From NCBI GenBank assembly GCA_024707265.1, contig JANQAB010000010.1, positions 682,001-746,000 of the forward strand: a stretch of DNA of 64,000 nucleotides. Direction: 5' to 3'. The notes beneath the pieces were generated by a model. It did not search any database and was not told where the DNA came from. It saw only the letters and a program-made list of their open reading frames with translations. Below, piece by piece: positions 55,617-64,000 of the stretch. Source of the stretch: Sporocytophaga sp. GTDB taxonomy: Bacteria; Bacteroidota; Bacteroidia; Cytophagales; Cytophagaceae. The stretch's first letter is position 1. Each line of letters opens with the position of its first letter. A program made the position numbers and the translations under genes.

Positions 55617-56786
55617 TTACCCAACTCCTTCTGCCTTTTTAAAATATGGCTGATTGAAATATTGCTTTCTGAACCACAATTCAAAAGCAGGATCAAGGAA
55701 TTCATAGGTGTTATTTATCTCATGTACAATATCAGCATTCAAAAGGATGACTTTATTTTTACTGACATTTCTTGGAGTCCCCAGCTGATACGTATTCATA
55801 ACCTGAGCTGAAGTAAGTTGAAATTCGCCTTTCACTATAGCTTTCAAGAGATTCAACTGAGTAGCACTTATAGATTCAACTTCTTTCTGATAAAAGGGAG
55901 TATTGGCCTGAATAAGCTCCAGTAGAGCATTTTCAATATTAGCTCTTGTAGCTTCAGGAACTGCGCTATTCCAGGTATAATGAGCCAGTTGCTGTACATA
56001 CCAGGAATGATTTTTCATAAGCACAGCTATTAATCTTGCATCTTCCTTACTAATTATTTTATTGGTTTCTGCGAACTTGGAAGTTATAAAATCAACCCAT
56101 CGGGTTTCTTCTATTTTGGGAAGCAGCATAATGTCTCCAAACCTGTAGAATGGCTTTGATGGGTTATTAAAAATATCAGCCATCATATGCCTCTTGCTCC
56201 CGAAAAGACAATAAGCTACATTTTTCTGCCTTTGCCATACAGCTCGAAGTTTTTTCTCAAAATTCTCATAATCATTATAACCGGAGATATTTTGAAACTC
56301 ATCAAGACAGATAATCCATTTAATACCCTTTTTTTGTCCGATGGTTTCCGGAAGATTTAAAATTTCCTCGCTGTGTTTGCGAAGATCCTTCCAGTCAAAA
56401 CTAAGACTGAAATCATTTTCAGGGTCAAGCCCCATAGTTATTCTGGGAATAAGCTTTTTAAATAATTCCTTTCCGTAACCAATCCATTCCTGCCACTTAC
56501 CTGATGAAGCTTTGATAACCTCCCTGGCATACATTTCAAGAAACTCCTCCTGACTTCCAAGAGTAAAGAGATCAATTACTACAGTTTGGTATTCTTTCGG
56601 GTATTCTTTTCTTATTTCAGAAACCACTTTTTCAACAAGCGATGACTTTCCCCACCTGCGGGGAGAAATGATTGTAGTATTAATCCCATTCAAAAGATTG
56701 TCTTTTAAACGTTTTACTTCATTCTCACGATTTGTAAAAGCAGTGGAAGAAACAGTATTACCATATGCAAAGGGAGATATAACCAT
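55617..56786 (-). CDS. ATPase of the archaeal-ATPase-like (AAA) family
   Basis: A protein of 389 residues. The N-terminus AFTNRENEVKRLKDNL leads into a P-loop with Walker A (SPRRWGKSSLVEKV, Gly-Lys-Ser) and Walker B (WIICLDEFQNIS); the sensor-like YCLFGSKRHMM follows. The C-terminal part (about 290-389) resembles a winged-helix domain (ISATQLNLLKAIVKGE, then ELWFRKQYF). Members are widespread in Bacteroidota and archaea, with unclear roles in DNA or protein handling. Iterated 15-base repeats just upstream suggest autoregulation. Confidence 0.82.
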   Translation of the reverse strand: MVISPFAYGNTVSSTAFTNRENEVKRLKDNLLNGINTTIISPRRWGKSSLVEKVVSEIRKEYPKEYQTVVIDLFTLGSQEEFLEMYAREVIKASSGKWQEWIGYGKELFKKLIPRITMGLDPENDFSLSFDWKDLRKHSEEILNLPETIGQKKGIKWIICLDEFQNISGYNDYENFEKKLRAVWQRQKNVAYCLFGSKRHMMADIFNNPSKPFYRFGDIMLLPKIEETRWVDFITSKFAETNKIISKEDARLIAVLMKNHSWYVQQLAHYTWNSAVPEATRANIENALLELIQANTPFYQKEVESISATQLNLLKAIVKGEFQLTSAQVMNTYQLGTPRNVSKNKVILLNADIVHEINNTYEFLDPAFELWFRKQYFNQPYFKKAEGVG

Positions 56787-56796
56787 AGGACCTTCA

Positions 56797-56832
56797 GGTA
56801 TTATACTTATTGGTATTATACCTAAAGGTATA
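56797..56832 (-). promoter_or_regulatory. Iterated 15-base operator-like repeats
   Basis: GGTATTATA occurs at 56797-56805 and 56812-56820, and GGTATA at 56827-56832, each exactly 15 bases apart. The middle one is part of the palindrome GGTAT-T-ATACC (56812-56822). They lie 11-46 bases upstream of the ATPase start, overlapping its likely promoter. Confidence 0.45.
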
Positions 56833-56892
56833 AAAACAAAAAACTGATTACTAATCTGATGGAATAATTATTTAGTTAAACCAAGTGAATTT

Positions 56893-57147
56893 TCAATTAA
56901 ATAGATAGCTGGAAATAAATAAAACACCTCCCAAAATAATTAAGGTGATGATCGACAAAAGAAGGATTCCTAAAGAATAAGATATGTTTGCCCAAACCCC
57001 TTTGTTTCTCACATTGCTGACATATAATGAAGTATGCTTCAGACTAAAAAACAATGCCAAATAGATTGGAATACCAATAAAGAAAAAATAGACAGCGAAA
57101 ACTGTCCATATCATTTCATAAGTAAAACCTCCATGTAAAAGTATCAT
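56893..57147 (-). CDS. Small membrane protein, 2 TM
   Basis: A protein of 84 residues with hydrophobic segments at about 12-35 and 57-80 and a polar loop (KHTSLYVSNVRNKGVW). No family recognised. It begins 5 bases after the stop of the response-regulator gene on the same strand and is probably the third gene of that operon. Confidence 0.6.
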   Translation of the reverse strand: MILLHGGFTYEMIWTVFAVYFFFIGIPIYLALFFSLKHTSLYVSNVRNKGVWANISYSLGILLLSIITLIILGGVLFISSYLFN

Positions 57148-57152
57148 ATAGA

Positions 57153-57583
57153 TTAATTCAATTGACCTCCCACCATTTTCATGATTTGAAAATGCATGAA
57201 ATTATCCATTGACACATTACGTTTGGTATTTTCATTAAAATTAAGAGGTTTAATAATATAGCCAGTTACCCCGAACTCACTACCCCTGCTTCTGTCCCTG
57301 TCATCATTGGAAGTTGTCATGATGAAGATTTTAACATTATTAAATGTGTTGTCTTTTCTTAATTCTGTCAGAAATTCACCACCATTCATTTTAGGCATAT
57401 TGAGATCAAGAACGATGATATCCGGAATCGGAATTTTATTATTACCTTTCAAAAGGTCAAGTGCTTCGATTCCATTATAGGCAGTATGCAAAACAATCGG
57501 CAGATTGATTTTTTTAATGCACGTTCAAAACTAATGACATCCAATTCATCATCTTCTATTAATAATATTGAAATTTCTTTCAT
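57153..57583 (-). CDS. Single-domain response regulator (frameshift in an A7 run)
   Basis: From the ATG at 57583 the protein begins MKEISILLIEDDELDVISFE with the acidic pair of a REC domain. A run of seven A (minus strand) then lacks one base; adding it joins ERALKK to INLPIVLHTAYNGIEALDLL. The rest has the phosphorylation site IIVLDLNMPKMNG, the threonine of IMTTSNDDRD and the lysine of YIIKPL. The whole is about 143 residues with no output domain, like Rcp1-type regulators paired with hybrid or bacteriophytochrome kinases. It follows a histidine kinase gene by 17 bases. Confidence 0.88.
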
Positions 57584-57600
57584 AAGAATCACTGTTTAAT

Positions 57601-59064
57601 TTAAACTGGTAAGGCAGGCCATACAAAAATAAAGGCGGCTCCTTCCCCTTCATTTGAAACTACTCTAATACTCCCTTTCTTATCTTCTATAATCTTTTTC
57701 ACAATGGATAATCCGATACCTGTACTTTCAACTTCATGCTTCTCACGTAAAGTCTGAAATAGCCCAAAAATTTTATTATGATATTCCGGAGATATACCAA
57801 CTCCATTATCTTCCACAGTAAATTCGATCCCATCAGGCAACTCCTTTGAAGTAATCGTTATGATCCCTGAATTGTTTCCTTTGTACTTTACTGCATTGCT
57901 TATCAGATTGGAAAACACTTGTTGAATTCTTAGTTTCTCAGTAAAAATCACGGGCATCTTATTGGATATTCTTACTTCAAAATCCGCAGGAACAGTGGAA
58001 TCCACAATATCTGCAAGCAGTTCATTTATATTTACTTCTTCAAGAGGCTGACTGATTCTCCCTATTTTTGAATACTCCAACAAGCCGTTTATGAGACTTT
58101 CCATGCGTTCAACCCTTCCCTTCAACTTATCCAGATATTGATGCACCTCAGGAGATAATTCATTGCCATAATCTTCCTCCATCCAATGCACCAGATTGTA
58201 TATACCTCTCAGAGGTACTTTCAAATCATGGGAAACGACATAAGCATAATTATCCAATTCAGAAAAACTCTTTTTTAGCTTTTCTGACATTACATTTAAA
58301 GAATCAGACAGTTTAGACAACTCATCTTTTTCCGTGTCCACAATCGCCTCAAATTGACCTTTAGAAATACTATCGGCAAGGCTAACCATGGACCTAATTC
58401 TTTTTATGATGATATGGGTGATATAAAATGCACTTAATACTCCAACTGAAATTGTAATGATAGCTAATAACATGGTGACGCGCTTGGCTATCGCAATAGA
58501 TTCGCTTAGTTTTTCCCTCCTAACTTTTCTTACCCGGTATTCATTTCGATCAAACTCTTTGAATTTCTGCGAAATCTCATCGGTCATTTTTTTTCCGAAT
58601 TCTTTTCTTAATTTCTGCTCAAAAAGTAATTCATATTCGCTGGAAATTATTTTGGGATCTATCTCTTTAAACTTAGCTTCTATAAGGGCATTTGCATAAA
58701 TCAGCCATTGATTATGCAACTTCTGAATTTCATTGAATCGGGTTACCTGAGCAGGAGAATCAGAGATGAGCTTACGTTGTTCCTCCACAATCCCCGTCAA
58801 ATCTTTTATACTTGAGTAATAAGGGTCTAAAAATGATTTATTCTCTGTAAGCAAATAACCTCTGAAATTAGACTGCATTTCGAGGATGTTCTTATGAATT
58901 TTAGCAGAATTTCGAATAATAGCTTCAGACCTGGTAAGGTACTCTGTATCCCTGTTCACATCTGAAGAAAGTTTAAGATTGACTCCAAAACTAATAAATG
59001 AAAAAATGATGATCAGAGAAAAACTTGCTATTATTTTACCGGATAACCTAAGCTTCATAAACAA
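57601..59064 (-). CDS. CHASE3-HAMP sensor histidine kinase
   Basis: A protein of 487 residues: N-terminal membrane segment (about 9-29), a CHASE3-like helical periplasmic domain (about 35-185, with NFRGYLLTENKSFLDPYY), a second membrane segment (about 192-213), HAMP (about 215-265), a dimerisation/phosphoacceptor helix with YAYVVSHDLKVPLRGIY (the phosphorylated His in SHDLK) and an HATPase domain with ISNAVKYKG (N box), VEDNGVGIS (G1), STGIGLSIVKK (G2) and NEGEGAAF. It probably phosphorylates the single-domain REC protein encoded just downstream. The signal sensed is unknown. Confidence 0.9.
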   Translation of the reverse strand: MFMKLRLSGKIIASFSLIIIFSFISFGVNLKLSSDVNRDTEYLTRSEAIIRNSAKIHKNILEMQSNFRGYLLTENKSFLDPYYSSIKDLTGIVEEQRKLISDSPAQVTRFNEIQKLHNQWLIYANALIEAKFKEIDPKIISSEYELLFEQKLRKEFGKKMTDEISQKFKEFDRNEYRVRKVRREKLSESIAIAKRVTMLLAIITISVGVLSAFYITHIIIKRIRSMVSLADSISKGQFEAIVDTEKDELSKLSDSLNVMSEKLKKSFSELDNYAYVVSHDLKVPLRGIYNLVHWMEEDYGNELSPEVHQYLDKLKGRVERMESLINGLLEYSKIGRISQPLEEVNINELLADIVDSTVPADFEVRISNKMPVIFTEKLRIQQVFSNLISNAVKYKGNNSGIITITSKELPDGIEFTVEDNGVGISPEYHNKIFGLFQTLREKHEVESTGIGLSIVKKIIEDKKGSIRVVSNEGEGAAFIFVWPALPV

Positions 59065-59104
59065 TCAATAACAGCTTAATATTGCAAAATGTTTTGAAAA
59101 CAAA

Positions 59105-59135
59105 AAAGGCATCTACAAGTTATGTAGATGCCTTT
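59105..59135 (-). terminator. Terminator after tRNA-Thr
   Basis: A 13-bp perfect stem (59105-59117 with 59123-59135) with a 5-base loop, followed on the minus strand by TTTGTTTT, starts 5 bases after the mature tRNA end. Confidence 0.85.
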
Positions 59136-59139
59136 AGAG

Positions 59140-59212
<73 letters not shown>

Positions 59213-59299
59213 TTTATTTTGCTTTTGCTTTTTCGTTTGCCTTAAAAGCGAGTGCAAAAGTATAGGACTTTTCGAAATATCCAAAACATTTCAAAAAAA

Positions 59300-61153
59300 T
59301 TATTTTTCATTTTCTGCATCTTTTATCATTTTCAACTGCCCTTTCAGCTCATCTATCTCATTTTGAGCCACTTCAACTTTTGAATAAAATTCTTTTTTCA
59401 GCTTGTCTGCTGCTGCAGATTTTGCAAAAAATTCAAGATTGGTATTGAGACGATCAATTTCTTGTTTCAGCACTGAAATTTTACGATGAATTTCTTTCTC
59501 CTTTTGATAAAGTTTTTTTCCACCTTCAGGATTTGTTTTTAAAGCATTTATCTGAAGGCTTAATTTTAATTTGTCAACTTCAGATTTGTCCCCTTCAAGA
59601 TGACCAAGGAAATTATCAACTGCTCTCTGATATCTTGCATTGATATCTTTCATTTCCGTTTTAGGTACAAAACCTATTTTTTTCCATTCATCCTGAATAA
59701 TCTTTAAATCATCCGGATTGGAATCTTTTTCCGAATTAAGGTTTTCCAATCTTTGAATAAGAGCATTTTTCTTTTCCAGATTATCTTTAAACTCTTTTTC
59801 ATGTTCTGCCTGCAATTCTCTTTTCTTGTTAAAGAAATGGTCACATGCAGCTTTAAAACGTCTAAAAATTGGTTCTTTTTCTTTAATTGGGACTGGACCG
59901 ATTGCTTCCCACTCTTTCTGAAGATTTTTTAATTCTGTAGCTGTTCCGCTAGAATCAGTCTGATCTTTTAAGACTTCCGCTCTTTCACACAAAGCAATTT
60001 TCTTCTTAAGGTTTTCTTCTTTTTCTACCTCAAGGTGTTTAAAAAAGACTTCTTTGTTATGGAAAAAGGATTTACAAGCACTCCAGAATTTTTTTGATAT
60101 CTCTTTTCCTTTGTCCTGAGGAACACCACCTGCCTGCTTCCACTTCTCCTGTAGTTCCAGCAGTTCAACAGTCTTCTGTTTCCATTCTTCAATTCTGCTT
60201 GTCTGGAATTGCGCAAATCCTGCAATTGCTTCGGCTAGCTTTATTTTAACTTCAAGATTTTGTTCCTGACGCTCTCTTAGCTCTTTATAGTATTCGCCTC
60301 GTTTCTCGTAGATTTTATCGGAAGCTACTTTAAATCTATTCCAAAGCACTTCCTGATCCTCCTTCGGAACCGGTCCTATATTTCTGAATTCTTCATGCAG
60401 AACTTTAAGTTCTCTAATCAGAGCATTGACTGTCTGACCTGATTCTGCAAGGCCTTCAGCTTTTTCACAAATTTCAATTTTAGCTTCCAGATTTTTCTTT
60501 CTATCCAGCTCCTTCAGTTCAAAATATATACTTCTGTTATTGTAAAAACGCTCAACCAATGCATTGTAGTTAGCCCATATTTCCTGGGTATGAGCAGCAG
60601 GTACCTGACCAATTTTTCTCCACTCTTCCTGAATCTCTTTAAGTGAAGTAATACTTGTCTGAGTTTCCTCAGCAGAGATCAATGCTCTGAGCTTATCAAG
60701 CAATTCGTTTTTCTTTGTTAGATTTTTTTCCTTATCCTTTTCCAGATTAAGAAAGTGTTCTGATAATTTGTGGCGTAACTGATCATATTGTTTATCAAAC
60801 TTTAAACTCACATTATCTCTTCGATAATCAAAATCGGTTTCTTCACCTCCATTGGCAAGGAATTTACTCAACGCATCATTCTTTTCTACTTCCAGTAAAT
60901 GATCGTAATGATATTTAATCTGCTTTAGCATTGCAGATGCTTTGCTTAGATTTTCATCAAGCTTCATGCTTTCTAGCATCTTTAGCAAATCTTCTTTTGA
61001 AAGTTGTGATAGATCACTAATATGTTCATGGCCATGTTCTTCATCATGAACATCCATTTCATCTATCATAGATTTTACAGGAGTACCGACCTCCTCAACC
61101 TTCTCGCCTGCCTTTATCTTGTCATTTCCCAAAAGTTCTTTTTCCTTGCTCAT
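59300..61153 (-). CDS. DUF349 domain-containing protein
   Basis: A protein of 617 residues, highly charged and almost entirely helical, made of several DUF349 repeats of about 70-75 residues that share the pattern LQKEWEAIGPVPIKEKEPIF, then RFKAACDHFFNKKRE. Copies are visible around 165-205, 240-280, 325-360, 400-440 and 480-515. An acidic N-terminal tail with HDEEHGHEHIS (34-44) precedes them. The family is abundant in Bacteroidota and its function is unknown. It is downstream of yqgE on the same strand. Confidence 0.9.
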   Translation of the reverse strand: MSKEKELLGNDKIKAGEKVEEVGTPVKSMIDEMDVHDEEHGHEHISDLSQLSKEDLLKMLESMKLDENLSKASAMLKQIKYHYDHLLEVEKNDALSKFLANGGEETDFDYRRDNVSLKFDKQYDQLRHKLSEHFLNLEKDKEKNLTKKNELLDKLRALISAEETQTSITSLKEIQEEWRKIGQVPAAHTQEIWANYNALVERFYNNRSIYFELKELDRKKNLEAKIEICEKAEGLAESGQTVNALIRELKVLHEEFRNIGPVPKEDQEVLWNRFKVASDKIYEKRGEYYKELRERQEQNLEVKIKLAEAIAGFAQFQTSRIEEWKQKTVELLELQEKWKQAGGVPQDKGKEISKKFWSACKSFFHNKEVFFKHLEVEKEENLKKKIALCERAEVLKDQTDSSGTATELKNLQKEWEAIGPVPIKEKEPIFRRFKAACDHFFNKKRELQAEHEKEFKDNLEKKNALIQRLENLNSEKDSNPDDLKIIQDEWKKIGFVPKTEMKDINARYQRAVDNFLGHLEGDKSEVDKLKLSLQINALKTNPEGGKKLYQKEKEIHRKISVLKQEIDRLNTNLEFFAKSAAADKLKKEFYSKVEVAQNEIDELKGQLKMIKDAENEK

Positions 61154-61175
61154 GGTATTACCTTTTAAAAATTTT

Positions 61176-61718
61176 TTAATTCAATCTTGGATCAATAGGA
61201 TAATTGGACAGCATCTTATACTTACCACCCATACTCTTTAATATTTCCCGCCAAAGATTAGCAGGCTCTATATCAAATATATCCTCAGTTTCAACATGGC
61301 TTAAAATCCATGAATTTGCTTTAAATTCGGTTTCCAGCTGTCCTCCTTCCCAACCTGAATATCCCAGAAAAAATCTGAAATCCTCAGCATTAGCAAGGTT
61401 GTTATTAAACAAGTCCAGAACTTGTTCGAAATTTCCTCCCCAGTACAAATTGTCTCCTAACTTCACTGCACCTTCAATATTATAATTATTTCTGAATATG
61501 AAATGTAGCGAATCCTGCGCTACAGGTCCTCCAATATACAAAAGCTCTTCCGAATTTACACTTTCTAAAACAGAATTGAGTGTAATAATCGTAGGCCTGT
61601 TGAGCACTAGCCCAAGAGCTCCTGATTCTCCATACTCACACATGATGATCACAGTACGTTCAAAGTTATCATCACCCAGGTATGGCTCCGATATTATTAC
61701 ATTACCTATCTTCAACAT
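61176..61718 (-). CDS. yqgE: YqgE/AlgH family protein
   Basis: A protein of 180 residues following the UPF0301/YqgE order: GNVIISEPYLGDDNFERTVI, then GALGLVLNRPT, LYIGGPVAQDSLHFI, FRFFLGYSGWEGGQLETE and a closing LWREILKSMGGKYKML. The length matches the family. Its biochemical role is unknown. It precedes the DUF349 gene by 22 bases on the same strand. Confidence 0.92.
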   Translation of the reverse strand: MLKIGNVIISEPYLGDDNFERTVIIMCEYGESGALGLVLNRPTIITLNSVLESVNSEELLYIGGPVAQDSLHFIFRNNYNIEGAVKLGDNLYWGGNFEQVLDLFNNNLANAEDFRFFLGYSGWEGGQLETEFKANSWILSHVETEDIFDIEPANLWREILKSMGGKYKMLSNYPIDPRLN

Positions 61719-61941
61719 TCGTTAATCAAAATTCTTTTTATCTGAAAATGTTTGATATCAGCTATTTAATAAATATCCTTCAAGATATCATACTATAACA
61801 ATTATACAAGTACTAAGGGTACATTGCAAGTTTTTCATATTTAGTTAAAAGATATTATTAATAAATTCATATTTAATACCTAACTTCAATTCTGAATAAA
61901 AAAACAGACCTTACCTGCATTTGTTTTACACCCCGTTGCAT

Positions 61942-62589
61942 ATGAAAAATAAGGAGCAAAATTTATCAGACATCAGAAACGATTACAAACTTAGAATGCT
62001 ATCTGAGTCTGATGTTAAAGAAAATCCATTGGATGAGTTCCAGGAATGGTTGGATCTGGCTGTAAAAAGTAATTTGTATGAACCTACTGCCATGACCTTA
62101 TCCACATGCAATGCTCATTACAGGCCTTCATCAAGAATAGTCCTTTTAAAAGGATTAGACGAAGGTTTGGTATTTTTCACCAACTATGAAAGTAAAAAGG
62201 GTGCGTCAATAGTTGAGAATCCGTTTGCAGCTGCATTGTTCTTCTGGCCTGAGTTAGAGCGCCAGGTTAGGATTGAAGGAAAGGTTGCTAAAGTAAGTGC
62301 GGAAGAATCTGATAAGTATTTTTATTCCCGGCCGAAAGCATCTCAAATAGGTGCAATTGTTTCTCCTCAAAGTAAAATTATATCTTCCAGAAATGACTTG
62401 GATTCAATGTTTGAAAAAGCCTTGGCTGACTATGAAAACAAAGAAGTAAAAAGACCGGATAACTGGGGCGGTTACAGGATCATTCCTGAGTATTTTGAAT
62501 TTTGGCAAGGAAGATCAGGAAGACTTCACGACAGGTTATTTTATCAAAGAGAAAATAACGGATGGACTAAAGGCAGACTGGCTCCCTGA
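61942..62589 (+). CDS. pdxH: Pyridoxamine 5'-phosphate oxidase
   Basis: A protein of 215 residues from the ATG at 61942 (a TTG seven codons upstream is less likely). PdxH features: DEFQEWLDLAVKS, AMTLSTCNAHYRPSSRIVLL with FMN-phosphate contacts, FFTNYESKKGASI, AALFFWPELERQVRIEG, YFYSRPKASQIGAIVSPQS, and the closing EFWQGRSGRLHDRLFY that binds PLP and FMN. It oxidises pyridoxamine or pyridoxine phosphate to pyridoxal phosphate. It is convergent with bshB1, whose stop lies 11 bases away. Confidence 0.95.
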   Translation: MKNKEQNLSDIRNDYKLRMLSESDVKENPLDEFQEWLDLAVKSNLYEPTAMTLSTCNAHYRPSSRIVLLKGLDEGLVFFTNYESKKGASIVENPFAAALFFWPELERQVRIEGKVAKVSAEESDKYFYSRPKASQIGAIVSPQSKIISSRNDLDSMFEKALADYENKEVKRPDNWGGYRIIPEYFEFWQGRSGRLHDRLFYQRENNGWTKGRLAP

Positions 62590-62600
62590 TGAGGAAGCCA

Positions 62601-63302
62601 TCATAACAAATCAAACATGTTCGTAATGCCCACATTTCTTTCAGACGTAAATCCTTCACCGTACTTTACGCCGACAGTATGACCAAACTCTAAAGCTCTG
62701 GCTTCAATAAACAATAAAAATTCCGGAGAAGAAATATATGTGCCGGGTTCTTCACTACCCGGGTTGAAGAACTGGCTACGAAAAGCTTTAATTGCTTTTA
62801 TTTTTTGTTCCCAATAAGGAGTTACATCTACTATCAGATCCGGTTTTATAAATCTATCTTGGATATAATGATATACGTTCTTTGGTCGCCAAGGCTTCTG
62901 TCCTGTTTCAATTTTTATAAGACCTGAAAGAAAACTAGCTCTGGATACAAGATCTGAAGCCCTTCCATGATCAGGATGCCGGTCATGTAATGCATTGGTG
63001 ATAAGGATCTCTGGCTGGTACTTTCTAATTGCTTTAATAATGGTAATGATATGTTCTTTATCATCAACAAAAAAGCCATCTTCAAATCCGAGGTTCTCCC
63101 TTGCTGCAAGACCCAGTATCTTTGCAGCTGCTTCAGCTTCCATATCCCTGATTTCCGGAGTGCCTCTGGTCCCCAGCTGTCCACGAGTGAGATCTATCAG
63201 CCCAACTTTCTTTCCCATTTCAATATGCCTGATTATTGTTCCCGAACAGGCTAACTCCGCATCATCAGGATGTGCAGAAAGCACCAACATATCTAATTTC
63301 AT
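62601..63302 (-). CDS. bshB1: Bacillithiol biosynthesis deacetylase BshB1
   Basis: A protein of 233 residues of the PIG-L/LmbE deacetylase fold. Zinc and catalytic residues are in LSAHPDDAELACSG (HPDD at 11-14), DLTRGQLGTRGTPEIRD, and TNALHDRHPDHGRASDLV. The segment GTRGTPEIR is typical of BshB1. It removes acetyl from GlcNAc-malate in bacillithiol synthesis, which is widespread in this phylum. It follows the M23 peptidase gene by 24 bases on the same strand, with which it may be cotranscribed. Confidence 0.92.
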   Translation of the reverse strand: MKLDMLVLSAHPDDAELACSGTIIRHIEMGKKVGLIDLTRGQLGTRGTPEIRDMEAEAAAKILGLAARENLGFEDGFFVDDKEHIITIIKAIRKYQPEILITNALHDRHPDHGRASDLVSRASFLSGLIKIETGQKPWRPKNVYHYIQDRFIKPDLIVDVTPYWEQKIKAIKAFRSQFFNPGSEEPGTYISSPEFLLFIEARALEFGHTVGVKYGEGFTSERNVGITNMFDLL

Positions 63303-63326
63303 AGGTATTGAAAGCCGTTGTATCTT

Positions 63327-64000
63327 TTATCTAATTCTAAGTTTTCTCCCGACCTTAAGAGTAGTTCTGGTTGAAATGCCGTTCAGTTTACAGATAGTAC
63401 TAACAGGCACTCTGTATTTTTTACTAATTGTTCCCAATGATTCTCCGGATCTGACTCTGTGATAGAATACTTTCCGGGCCTCTTTTAAATACTCAAAATG
63501 CGAAGGGTTGAGCTCAAATACCTTCGATCTTATTGTATTCATAGGGAAATCATAAAGTTCTTCAGGATTAATGGCATTTCCTTCGTAGCGTACTTCAAAA
63601 TGTAAGTGAGGGCCAGTACTTCTACCTGTATTTCCTCCATCGCCTATTATTTCTCCTGCTTTTACCAGCTGACCCACAGTAACATGAGATTTGGCAAGAT
63701 GTCCATAAAGAGTTTCAAGACCGTTGTAATGTCTGACCATCACATAATTTCCATAACCACCTGCATTATATTGATTTATTCTGACGATACCGTCAAAGCA
63801 GGCTACAACAGGATCTCCAATATCAAGCTTTAAGTCTGTTCCATAATGCCACCTGGTATGACGCATTCCAAACTCCGATGTTTTATGACAACCAGTCAGA
63901 GGCATTGACCAGTTAAAGCCACCAATTGAGTCATACAGGTGTATATTCAATGTATCTGAAAACTTAGCCCCATCGCGTTTGTATGGATTTACGCTTCTGG
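63327..64000 (-). CDS. M23 family peptidase with C-terminal LysM domain (partial, N-terminus missing)
   Basis: The reading frame is open to the right window edge, so the start lies outside it. The visible 224 residues begin with a linker (NPYKRDGAKFSD), then an M23 domain with GCHKTSEFGMR, HYGTDLKLDIGD (zinc His and Asp), the LYGHLAKSHVTVGQLV block and GPHLHFEVRY (HLH). A LysM domain (about 175-224) closes the protein: VRSGESLGTISKKYRVPV, then LNGISTRTTLKVGRKLRIR. This is a LytM-type endopeptidase or activator acting on peptidoglycan. It precedes bshB1 on the same strand. Confidence 0.92.
   Translation of the reverse strand, partial: RSVNPYKRDGAKFSDTLNIHLYDSIGGFNWSMPLTGCHKTSEFGMRHTRWHYGTDLKLDIGDPVVACFDGIVRINQYNAGGYGNYVMVRHYNGLETLYGHLAKSHVTVGQLVKAGEIIGDGGNTGRSTGPHLHFEVRYEGNAINPEELYDFPMNTIRSKVFELNPSHFEYLKEARKVFYHRVRSGESLGTISKKYRVPVSTICKLNGISTRTTLKVGRKLRIR

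Noticed and set aside
56893..59064. Phytochrome-type light sensing by the kinase operon
   Set aside because: The kinase has a CHASE3-like domain and no GAF/PHY chromophore region; only the response regulator resembles Rcp1.

Overview
The window comes from a low-GC Bacteroidota genome, most likely a cellulolytic Cytophagales bacterium of the Cytophaga/Sporocytophaga type. The evidence is: secreted proteins ending in type IX secretion (T9SS) sorting domains, a GH9 and a GH5 cellulase, Bacteroidota-restricted families (DUF6515, DUF6495, 7TMR-DISM proteins), BshB1 of bacillithiol synthesis, promoters resembling TAnnTTTG, and a near absence of Shine-Dalgarno sequences. The genus is an inference. 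The DNA is chromosomal and mostly housekeeping or secretome; no plasmid, phage, CRISPR array or intact insertion sequence was seen.

Layout. 1-4.0 kb: partial NarK-type nitrate transporter, small proteins, a membrane-anchored SRPBCC protein, a histidine phosphatase and a His-rich DUF6515 protein. 4.3-20 kb: a secretome stretch with a GH9 cellulase, two ELWxxDGT-repeat proteins (one broken by an in-frame amber codon), penicillin-binding protein 2, a cytochrome c plus di-heme peroxidase pair, and an 1111-residue fusion of a phytase-like esterase and a PhoX-like domain preceded by Pho-box-like repeats. 20-26 kb: a second amber-interrupted lipoprotein, then the most unusual locus: a cholesterol-dependent-cytolysin-like lipoprotein followed by three tandem paralogous lipoproteins, each with its own terminator. 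26-35 kb: a transglutaminase membrane fusion, a GspG-like protein, a lipoprotein, a VOC protein and a secreted M6 protease. 35-41 kb: tyrS behind a tyrosine-rich leader peptide and intrinsic terminator (an attenuator), a membrane-bound AraC regulator, a GH5 cellulase and a metallo-beta-lactamase-fold enzyme. 41-52 kb: a WG-repeat protein, a MerR/methyltransferase divergent pair with a clear operator, an RpoA-CTD-like protein, glutathione peroxidase, a degenerate AcpH-like protein and a TolC/MFP/RND efflux operon. 52-64 kb: a 7TMR-DISM sensor fused to a transposase-type zinc ribbon, DinB, an ATPase with iterated upstream repeats, a histidine kinase/response regulator pair, tRNA-Thr, a DUF349 protein, YqgE, PdxH, BshB1 and a partial M23/LysM peptidase.

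How genes work together. Plant cell-wall use is served by GH9 (T9SS-exported), GH5 (signal peptide only) and the adjacent AraC regulator, whose extracytoplasmic domain may sense sugars. Phosphate acquisition is suggested by the phosphatase fusion and its upstream repeats. The cytolysin locus may act against other cells; its three partner lipoproteins could be accessory or protective, which is inference.

Quality note. Six genes carry single-base frameshifts, including the normally essential tyrS; five of these lie in homopolymer runs (A8, A7, A6, T7, G5). This pattern looks more like sequencing error than biology, so those genes are reported as whole genes with the lesion marked. Two further genes carry in-frame TAG codons, which homopolymer error does not explain.
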